A stretch of DNA of 64,000 nucleotides from Dyadobacter sp. CY312. Its GTDB lineage: Bacteria; Bacteroidota; Bacteroidia; Cytophagales; Spirosomataceae. The notes under the pieces are model-generated. The model saw only the letters and a program-made list of their open reading frames with translations, was not told where the DNA came from and did not search any database. Shown piece by piece: positions 57,805-64,000 of the stretch. The position numbers and the translations under genes are program-made. The number at the start of each line of letters is the position of its first letter. The first letter of the stretch is position 1. The DNA lies in contig NZ_JAJUXG010000013.1 in the NCBI RefSeq assembly GCF_021390535.1, positions 62,001 to 126,000 of the forward strand, given 5' to 3'.

Positions 57805-60800
57805 TTAATGAGTTACCTTGTCACTCTTTCGGTACGCCCAGTAGAAAATCTGGGGTAAAACGGTGAAGGATAAAAACATACAGATGAGCAAACCACCTAC
57901 GATCATAATGGCCAGTGGTTTCTGTATTTCCGAACCCATTCCATTGGAAAGTGCCGCTGGTAAAAGTCCGAGAGACCCCATGAGCGCAATCATAATTACG
58001 GGTCGGATACGGCCATAAATACCCTCTGAAATAGCCTGCTTCAACGGAAGTTTCCTGACCAAATTTTCTTTCATCACATGGACCAGAATGATACCGTCGA
58101 TCGTACAGACTCCGAAAAGTATGATGAACCCGATACCGGCAGATATGCCGAAAATGGTACCGGTGATCCACAATGAAATAAATCCTCCGACAAAAGCAAA
58201 CGGAATGGTAATGAGTGAGATCAGCGTATCTTTGACATTGCCAAAATCCATGTACAAAAGGAAGATAATGAGCACCAATGCAGCGGGAACGATTACCGAC
58301 AACTGCTTGGTAGCACGCTCTTTGCTTTCAAACTCTCCCGCCCAAACAACCTTTGTATTCTTGGCAAATTTGACATTTTCCTTTACCACTTTCTGCGCTT
58401 CCGCAATGGTGCTGCCCAGGTCACGGCCATCAATACTAAATCCGATTCCGATGTAACGGCTGCTGCCATCACGGTATATAAATGCCGGACCGGTTTTGGT
58501 ACCGATAGTTGCAATTTCCTTCAACGGCACCTGATGGTCGTCCAGTGAAGGAATTAGTATATTGCCGATCTCTTCTTCTGTATCCCGGTAGTCTTTCTGA
58601 TAACGAATCGTAATGTCGAACATCCGGTCATTTTCATAAAATACGGATGCCGCCTTACCTCCTATCGTCATTTCTATTACCGCCTGAGCGTCGGCCATGG
58701 ATACGCCGTGTCTTGCCATGCGTGCCTCATCTAGTTTGATTGCCAGCTCAGGAATACCAATGTTCCGGTAAACCAATACATCCGCAACTCCCTGTACTTT
58801 ATGAAGATTGTCTGCAACCTGATCGGCCAGATTCTCCATATCTTCCAGGTCTTCCCCGAATATTTTTACCACAAGCGAGCTCTTCACCCCCGCCACATAT
58901 TCCTCCACATTATCCTGTATCGGCTGGCTGAAACCCAGCTGCACACCCGGATACGACGAAAGCACTTCTTTCATTTCACGGAGCAGGTCTTCCTTATTCA
59001 CCTTCCTTTTCCACTCCTTTTCCGGTTTTAGCTGAATGTGAAATTCGTTGTTGAAGAAACCCGTCGGATCCGTACCATCGTTAGGCCGGCCGGTTTGACT
59101 CATTACAAATTTTACTTCATCGAAAGAACGGAGTGTATCCCGCAAAGCATTCCCCGTTTTTACCGACTGTTCCAGATTGATGCTGTTCGGCAAAGTAGCC
59201 CTGACATAAATTGCTCCCTCGTTCAGTTTTGGAATAAACTCGGTTCCGTAGTTCATGAATTTTACAGCACAAACCAGAAACAAAATCACGAAAGAACCCA
59301 TTACGATCTTCTTATTCCGATCGCTCCATTGATATAGTTTGAAGATGTTGTTTCTAAAAAAGTTCACAACCGGGTTGTTCACTTCCCTCACATTTTTATT
59401 GAGCAGCACCTTACACATCGCCGGCACAAATGTCAGACTGAGTATCAGCGAACCAACCAGCGCGTATCCAAGCGTGAAGGCAAGCGGAGCAAACATTTTT
59501 CCCTCCACTTTCTGAAAAGAGAAAATTGGCAGCAAGGCAACGATCAGGATGATCTGAGCAAAGAAAATATGCGAAGCCACATTTTTCACACTGCGTTTGA
59601 TCAGCCCAAGTTTTGACATTTTATTAAACCTGTCGACGCCGAGCCGAAGTGATGATTTTTCGAGATCCACGTAAATCTTTTCGACGATGACCATCGTCCC
59701 TTCGAGCAGCAATCCAAAGTCAATCGCTCCCAAAGAAATCAGGTTGGCAGGAAGTCCCTGTATGCGCAACATGGTGATGGCAAACAGGAAAGAAAGCGGG
59801 ATCACCAACGCAACCGTAACAGTGGTACGCCAGTTGAACAGAAATACAAAAACGATGAGCGAAACCAGCACAATGCCTTCGGCAAGGTTGTGCGTGACTG
59901 TATTAACGGTTGCATCAACGAGTTCTGTCCTGTCAATAACCGGTACAATTTTCACGTCCGACGGAAGAATTCGGTTGTTCAGATCGTCAATCGTTTTTTG
60001 AAGTTTAATGATCACATCACTCGGATTCTCCCCCCGAAGCATCACCACAATTCCCTCAACCAGATCTTTATCCTCTCCCAGCCCGACCTGCCCCAGCCGG
60101 GGTTTGGCGGTAATATTCACTTCCGCAACCTGCTTCACGAGCACAGGCGTGGAGCCTTTTACATTGATCAGAATGTTTTCAATATCCTGCGTACTTTCGA
60201 GCAATCCCATTCCACGCACCACATAAGCCTGGTCGCCCTTCTGAATCACATCTCCGCCTACGTTGATATTGCTTTTTTCAACTGCCTCATACACATCCAG
60301 CGGAGTGAGGTTGTATTGTGCAAGCAGAGCCGGATTCACCCGCACTTCATATATCTTTTCTTCACCTCCAAAACTGGCTACCGTGGCCACACCCGGCACC
60401 GCCACCATTTCCCTTTCAATCACCCATTCCTGCAATGCAGTCAGTTCTTTGATCGGGCGATCGCTTTTCAGTACATATCTGAAAATTTCTCCCGTAGCAC
60501 CATAAGGCGGTTCAATTTCCGCCTCTGCGCCAGCAGGTAAATTGATATTTCTCAGCCTGGTGGATGCATATTGCTGCGCATAAAAATCGTCGACTTTGTC
60601 TTCAAAAAGCACCGTAACAACCGATAACCCGAAAAGCGAAATGGACCTTACATCTGTTTTTTTAGGAATGGTATTCATCTCCTTCATCACAGGAAGTGTC
60701 ACGAATTTCTCAATCTCTTCGGCACTGCGACCGGGCCACTGGGTGATGATCCTGGCCCTGGTATTGGTCACGTCCGGGAATGCCTCTATGGGTGTGTGAA

Positions 60801-60903
60801 TGTAACTGAATACACCCACCACAGCCAGTACGGCGGTCATAAAAAATATGATCATCGTATTCTTCAAAGAGAATGCGACGATACCTTGTGTTAGTTTTTG
60901 CAT
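57805..60903 (-). CDS. RND efflux transporter permease (CusA/CzcA-like)
   Basis: The 1032-residue RND pump has twelve membrane helices and two large periplasmic loops. N-terminal ITQWPGRSAEEIEKFVTLPVMKEMNTIPK and GLSVVTVLFEDKVDDF are typical of the heavy-metal type (HME), as are PLSFLFAITMLRIQGLPANL and the TM4 AIDFGLLLEGTMVIVEKIY. There the second acid of the family motif (usually VDG) reads LEG, with Glu instead of Asp. The three-Met metal ladder of CusA is not obvious. Together with the TolC and adaptor genes it forms a complete tripartite pump, exporting metals or small toxic molecules. The substrate is not certain. Confidence 0.85.
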   Translation of the reverse strand: MQKLTQGIVAFSLKNTMIIFFMTAVLAVVGVFSYIHTPIEAFPDVTNTRARIITQWPGRSAEEIEKFVTLPVMKEMNTIPKKTDVRSISLFGLSVVTVLFEDKVDDFYAQQYASTRLRNINLPAGAEAEIEPPYGATGEIFRYVLKSDRPIKELTALQEWVIEREMVAVPGVATVASFGGEEKIYEVRVNPALLAQYNLTPLDVYEAVEKSNINVGGDVIQKGDQAYVVRGMGLLESTQDIENILINVKGSTPVLVKQVAEVNITAKPRLGQVGLGEDKDLVEGIVVMLRGENPSDVIIKLQKTIDDLNNRILPSDVKIVPVIDRTELVDATVNTVTHNLAEGIVLVSLIVFVFLFNWRTTVTVALVIPLSFLFAITMLRIQGLPANLISLGAIDFGLLLEGTMVIVEKIYVDLEKSSLRLGVDRFNKMSKLGLIKRSVKNVASHIFFAQIILIVALLPIFSFQKVEGKMFAPLAFTLGYALVGSLILSLTFVPAMCKVLLNKNVREVNNPVVNFFRNNIFKLYQWSDRNKKIVMGSFVILFLVCAVKFMNYGTEFIPKLNEGAIYVRATLPNSINLEQSVKTGNALRDTLRSFDEVKFVMSQTGRPNDGTDPTGFFNNEFHIQLKPEKEWKRKVNKEDLLREMKEVLSSYPGVQLGFSQPIQDNVEEYVAGVKSSLVVKIFGEDLEDMENLADQVADNLHKVQGVADVLVYRNIGIPELAIKLDEARMARHGVSMADAQAVIEMTIGGKAASVFYENDRMFDITIRYQKDYRDTEEEIGNILIPSLDDHQVPLKEIATIGTKTGPAFIYRDGSSRYIGIGFSIDGRDLGSTIAEAQKVVKENVKFAKNTKVVWAGEFESKERATKQLSVIVPAALVLIIFLLYMDFGNVKDTLISLITIPFAFVGGFISLWITGTIFGISAGIGFIILFGVCTIDGIILVHVMKENLVRKLPLKQAISEGIYGRIRPVIMIALMGSLGLLPAALSNGMGSEIQKPLAIMIVGGLLICMFLSFTVLPQIFYWAYRKSDKVTH

Positions 60904-60912
60904 GAAATGAAG

Positions 60913-62013
60913 TTATTTATCCGAAGAATTCAACGTCTCCGAGAAAAGAAGAAGTTGGTTGTTGATGACCACTTTTTCGCCTGCTGAAATACCATTTTTA
61001 AGGAATACGCGGTCGTTGTCCTTCACATCCACGGTCACTTTGCGTGGTTCCAGCGATTGGTCGGGTTTCTGTATCAGCAGATAGTTTTCATTGTTGTGAA
61101 AGATGAGCGCTTTGGCAGGAACACCAATGGCCGTTTCGCTCATATTTTTCTTTACAACAGCTTCGATAGTCAACCCCGGTTTAAATTTGAGTTCCTTGTT
61201 TGTCATTAAAATTCGTGCTTTTAAAACCCTCTCATTGGGATCAAAAACCTGCGAAATTTCGGAGATAACACCTTCAAACTGCTCACCCGGATATGCTTTG
61301 GATTTAATGGTCGCTTTCATTCCTTTTTGGACAAAAGGAAGATCAACTGCGTAGACATTGGTGGTTACCCATACATCGGAAAGATTGGAAATCGTAAACA
61401 GATCTGAGTCGCTTCCGCTGATCTGCGTGCCTGCCGAGATGTTATTTTCAACCACATATCCCCCAACAGGTGCCAGGATTTGGAATACTCCTTTTTCGGA
61501 ACTTGCATTGTAAAAGGACAAATTCGACTGCACCTTGTCAATCTCAGCTTTCAGAATGGCTACTTCACTTTGCGCCTCCACCAAATCCTTTTCCGAACCG
61601 ATCCGGTCTTCAAACATCGACTCCGAAATGGTTAATTTTCTTTTGGCAACATTAAGCTGCGATTCCAGGGTTTTGCTTTGCGAACTGAGGTCTGTCAGTT
61701 CACTGCTCCGGAGCTCAGCGAGTACCTGTCCTTTGGCCACTTTGTCGCCGAGAGAAAAGTAAGTTTTTGTAATTATTCCGTTAACCAGACTGGCATAATG
61801 GACCACCTGATTCGGGTTGTATTCGATCTGGCCATTGAGTCTGATGGACTGCGTTACCGGCTCCATTTCAACGGTATAAGTGTCAACAGGTCTGGCAGTC
61901 TCAGTGGTTGTTTTTGGCTTTTGCTCCACAACCTCTTCCGGAGTAGAGTTGCAACCAGAGAGTGCCAGCGTAATAACGGCGAACGCCAGTAACGAGCGTG
62001 ATGAGTTCAACAT
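60913..62013 (-). CDS. RND efflux periplasmic adaptor, lipid-anchored
   Basis: The 366-residue membrane fusion protein has a lipobox signal (FAVITLALSGCNS). The lipoyl/hairpin region runs at about 55-205, with SLVNGIITKTYFSLGDKVAKGQVLAEL and the coiled coil ESQLNVAKRKLTISE. The beta-barrel and membrane-proximal domains follow, with QILAPVGGYVVENNISAGT and ARILMTNKELKFKPGLTIEAVV. The C-terminus is that of CusB-like adaptors without the Met-rich metal-binding N-terminus. It is encoded between the TolC-like and RND genes, with only a 9-bp gap to the latter, so all three are one operon. Confidence 0.9.
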   Translation of the reverse strand: MLNSSRSLLAFAVITLALSGCNSTPEEVVEQKPKTTTETARPVDTYTVEMEPVTQSIRLNGQIEYNPNQVVHYASLVNGIITKTYFSLGDKVAKGQVLAELRSSELTDLSSQSKTLESQLNVAKRKLTISESMFEDRIGSEKDLVEAQSEVAILKAEIDKVQSNLSFYNASSEKGVFQILAPVGGYVVENNISAGTQISGSDSDLFTISNLSDVWVTTNVYAVDLPFVQKGMKATIKSKAYPGEQFEGVISEISQVFDPNERVLKARILMTNKELKFKPGLTIEAVVKKNMSETAIGVPAKALIFHNNENYLLIQKPDQSLEPRKVTVDVKDNDRVFLKNGISAGEKVVINNQLLLFSETLNSSDK

Positions 62014-62064
62014 GAGGATGATTATTTACTAAAATGAATGACGCTGAATGAGTTCAGCAGGTTT

Positions 62065-63363
62065 TTAATTTATATCAGATGCAGTCACAAATGAGAGTTC
62101 TTCCCGGTTGTCTAGCAACTGTTTTAACGTGACCAGGATGGTACGTTTATTGGAAATGTAGGCGTCGAAAAAATCCAGATATTCAACCATATTGATCTGT
62201 CTTTTCAGGAAATATTGAGTATAGGTTTCAAATACCTGATCCAGATCCGCAGCATATTCTGCATCCAGACTCTCATAAGCGATGAGCCCTTTTTTCAGAT
62301 CGCGGAACGTGTTGGTTACTTCCGCTTCGATCACCTTATTTTTTTGATCTGTTGCGACTTTGGCTTTTTCAATACCAATCTTGCTTTCCAGAATAGCACC
62401 CTGGTTCCGGTTGAAAACGGGTAAATCAATTTTTGCCCCAAAACCGAAAAAGTTCAGCAGGAAATTACCACCCCGGTCGTAGTTCATGCCCAGCGTTACA
62501 TCAGGCTTGCGGAGTGCGTATTCCAGATCATATTTTTTCTCAGACCATTTCTGCTCCAAAAGACTGATCTTTCCATCCGGACGATTTGCGTAAGCAGTGG
62601 CGAGGAGTTGGTCCAATGCCAACATTTTCAGAGATTCAACGGCAGGACTAGCCTGGGTTTCGGCAACGAGGTAACTGCTTGCCGGCAAATTCAGCAGGAT
62701 CGCCAAATCTTTTTGAACGCCGTGAACTTCCATTTGGGATTCCACAATCTGCTGGTTCAATTCAATGCGAAGTGCTTTAAGCCGGAATACTTCCTGTTTG
62801 GCCAAATTGCCCTTTTTGTATTGTTTCTCGAATGAAATCAGCAGTTTATCCAGAGATTCCAGCTGGGTATTCAGCACCGATAGATAAGCCTGCTGGTACG
62901 ACAACTCAAAGAAATTTTTTCTCAGCTGTGTCTTCAATTCCCTTACCAGTTCAGCAAAGTATTCGCTGGCGATATCCCGGGACACCGATTCAAGCGCGAC
63001 GCGTTTTCTTCTTTTTCCACCGGTTTCAATAAGCTGGCTCAAATCCGCAGTAAATTCCCTGTTCTTTCCAAAATTGCCGAACAGCGGAGGAATGGTTTCG
63101 CCAGAAGAAAGCTGATTTTTGGTAGTCCAGAGATTGACTTCATCCAGACTGAATTCCGGATTAGGCCATAGTTTTGCCTGGATAATCTGCGCCTCAGCCT
63201 GCTGCATACTCAGCTTCTGAGCGACCAGATCGAAGTTATTAGTAAGAAATAATGCCTCTGCCTCTTTTTGGGAAATCCTAAGGGTATCCTCAGTTTGACC
63301 AAATACTTCGGTAAAAAACGGGACTGACAGAAGGAGTATGAAAGTTGCAATGTATGCCTTCAA
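62065..63363 (-). CDS. TolC family outer-membrane efflux protein
   Basis: The protein has about 432 residues. The coding frame goes up to a GTG at 63402, but a -7 promoter element lies within that part (63387-63394), so transcription must begin later. A TTG at 63363 starts exactly at a good signal peptide (KAYIATFILLLSVPFFTEVFGQ). The body contains two repeats of long helices (EAEALFLTNNFDLVAQKLSMQQAEAQI, then later EKKYDLEYALRKPDVTLG) and the typical NLAKQEVFRLKALRIELNQQIVESQ coiled coil. It forms the outer-membrane tunnel of the RND pump encoded by the following two genes. The TTG start is an inference. Confidence 0.85.
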   Translation of the reverse strand: MKAYIATFILLLSVPFFTEVFGQTEDTLRISQKEAEALFLTNNFDLVAQKLSMQQAEAQIIQAKLWPNPEFSLDEVNLWTTKNQLSSGETIPPLFGNFGKNREFTADLSQLIETGGKRRKRVALESVSRDIASEYFAELVRELKTQLRKNFFELSYQQAYLSVLNTQLESLDKLLISFEKQYKKGNLAKQEVFRLKALRIELNQQIVESQMEVHGVQKDLAILLNLPASSYLVAETQASPAVESLKMLALDQLLATAYANRPDGKISLLEQKWSEKKYDLEYALRKPDVTLGMNYDRGGNFLLNFFGFGAKIDLPVFNRNQGAILESKIGIEKAKVATDQKNKVIEAEVTNTFRDLKKGLIAYESLDAEYAADLDQVFETYTQYFLKRQINMVEYLDFFDAYISNKRTILVTLKQLLDNREELSFVTASDIN

Positions 63364-63386
63364 AACAAATGGGTTTGATAAAGGCA

Positions 63387-63394
63387 CAAAATTA
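63387..63394 (-). promoter_or_regulatory. -7 promoter element of the RND efflux operon
   Basis: On the minus strand the sequence reads TAATTTTG, an exact TAnnTTTG match, 24 bp upstream of the TTG chosen as TolC start. It lies inside the reading frame that begins at the GTG at 63402, which argues against that start. Confidence 0.55.
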
Positions 63395-63663
63395 AAAGCC
63401 ACAGATTAGAGGCTTCTTTAAGGTAAATTATAACTGCATGAGTCCTACATTAAAAGTAAATGAGAGAATTTATTAGAAACGGCTAAGGAGTTTAACACTG
63501 CACCGTTGTGCGGAGTGTTAAGAGTAGACTTCCATAAATCTTTACATTTCTAGGGACCAAAACTTAACAAGACGGTAAATGATCTCTATTCGCAGTTTTT
63601 GCAAACTAGGGATAACGGGTGAAGACTTGAGTAATTAGAATTGTTCTATATAAAATATATCAC

Positions 63664-63694
63664 TTGTTGCGTATACACACTATCGTTACCTTTG
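63664..63694 (+). promoter_or_regulatory. promoter of the gene at the right edge
   Basis: TTG at 63664-63666 and TACCTTTG at 63687-63694 match the -33 and -7 elements of Bacteroidota with a 20-bp spacer. The ATG of the next gene is 37 bp downstream. The rest of 63403-63731 shows no gene. Confidence 0.65.
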
Positions 63695-63731
63695 TAAGGT
63701 TATAATAATTACACACACAAATTAAGCATTT

Positions 63732-64000
63732 ATGAAACTATTAACAATTGCAATTAAAGATGAGCTTCTTGATCACATCATTAAATCAAGAAACGAGGCG
63801 TTTTTCGAGCTGAAGAATTCTTATGTAGAGAAAACCTTCGGGGTTTCAGGTGGGCTAGTTTATAGCTTTTTGAGCGAACTTCAAGACATTGGAATGGTTA
63901 GAAAATTGTCAGGATGCGATTCGAGTTCTGTTGCCTTCACAATATCTTCCTTAGACACATTTTATGAAAATGGTGGTTTTGCAAAACAAAACAGTATCAA
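63732..64000 (+). CDS. N-terminal part of an unknown small protein, cut by the window edge
   Basis: The frame opens with ATG at 63732 and runs off the window after 89 codons. The visible part begins MKLLTIAIKDELLDHIIKSR, continues FFELKNSYVEKTFGVSGG and YSFLSELQDIGMVRKLSG. It has a helix, helix and short strand pattern that recalls a winged-helix domain, without a signal peptide. I do not recognise the family. A clear promoter lies upstream, which supports a real gene. Confidence 0.6.
   Translation, partial: MKLLTIAIKDELLDHIIKSRNEAFFELKNSYVEKTFGVSGGLVYSFLSELQDIGMVRKLSGCDSSSVAFTISSLDTFYENGGFAKQNSI

Overview
The window reads as a chromosomal segment of a Bacteroidota bacterium, most likely of the order Cytophagales (Dyadobacter/Spirosoma-like; inferred from gene content, not from a marker tree). 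The evidence is a CarboxypepD_reg-type TonB receptor paired with a DUF4397 lipoprotein, a C-terminal domain that looks like a type IX secretion sorting signal, many small lipoproteins, a full-length fused PurL, and several promoters with the Bacteroidota -7 element TAnnTTTG. No rRNA, tRNA, CRISPR array or prophage was seen.

Layout. 1-8.0 kb: end of a lipid A deacylase-like gene, an AlkB-type diiron membrane enzyme coupled to a beta-barrel protein, a GH43 glycosidase, a 44-codon remnant of a PAS sensor gene, a DUF5683 protein, a DUF3800-like protein with a C-terminal winged-helix-like part, and a hybrid sensor kinase. 8.4-19.2 kb: a large secreted protein of unknown function, SRPBCC and BrkB proteins, a divergent quinone oxidoreductase/AraC pair with an 11-bp inverted repeat between them, a redox block (di-haem peroxidase, DsbD-alpha-like, TlpA-like) and a membrane protein. 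19.2-24.5 kb: a SAM-I-like riboswitch directly in front of a 29-codon Cys-rich peptide gene, a YceI protein, a 136-bp structured palindromic element, then the TonB receptor/DUF4397 pair and a 7-bp tandem repeat. 25-28.8 kb: an erythromycin-esterase-family protein, a GAF histidine kinase behind a palindromic operator, and small proteins.

29.0-31.2 kb is the most unusual part. Two AT-rich minus-strand genes are each bracketed by their own 14-bp inverted repeat and are separated by an attC-like 20-bp imperfect palindrome. One encodes a RelA/SpoT synthetase-fold protein with a C-terminal HEPN-like Rx4H motif. The other encodes a two-TM protein with an acyl-carrier-like N-terminus. This looks like a pair of mobile gene cassettes and is the best candidate here for an undescribed toxin or defence system.

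31.7-50.5 kb: purL, a metalloprotease-like protein, a YncE-like propeller, a stress cluster (DUF2383-like, YflT-like, a 57-residue protein, large catalase), a collagen-like lipoprotein, a REP-associated (Y1) transposase with REP-like hairpins inside its own reading frame, rmuC, msrA, a cupin and a PQQ-type sugar dehydrogenase. 50.6-56.1 kb: regulator/target pairs (MocR with an AhpD-like protein; HxlR with DoxX) with clear operators, then MazG-like, AraC, a small protein and an SDR. 56.2-63.4 kb: a Wzi-like beta-barrel and a complete TolC / adaptor / RND efflux operon. The window ends inside a small plus-strand gene.
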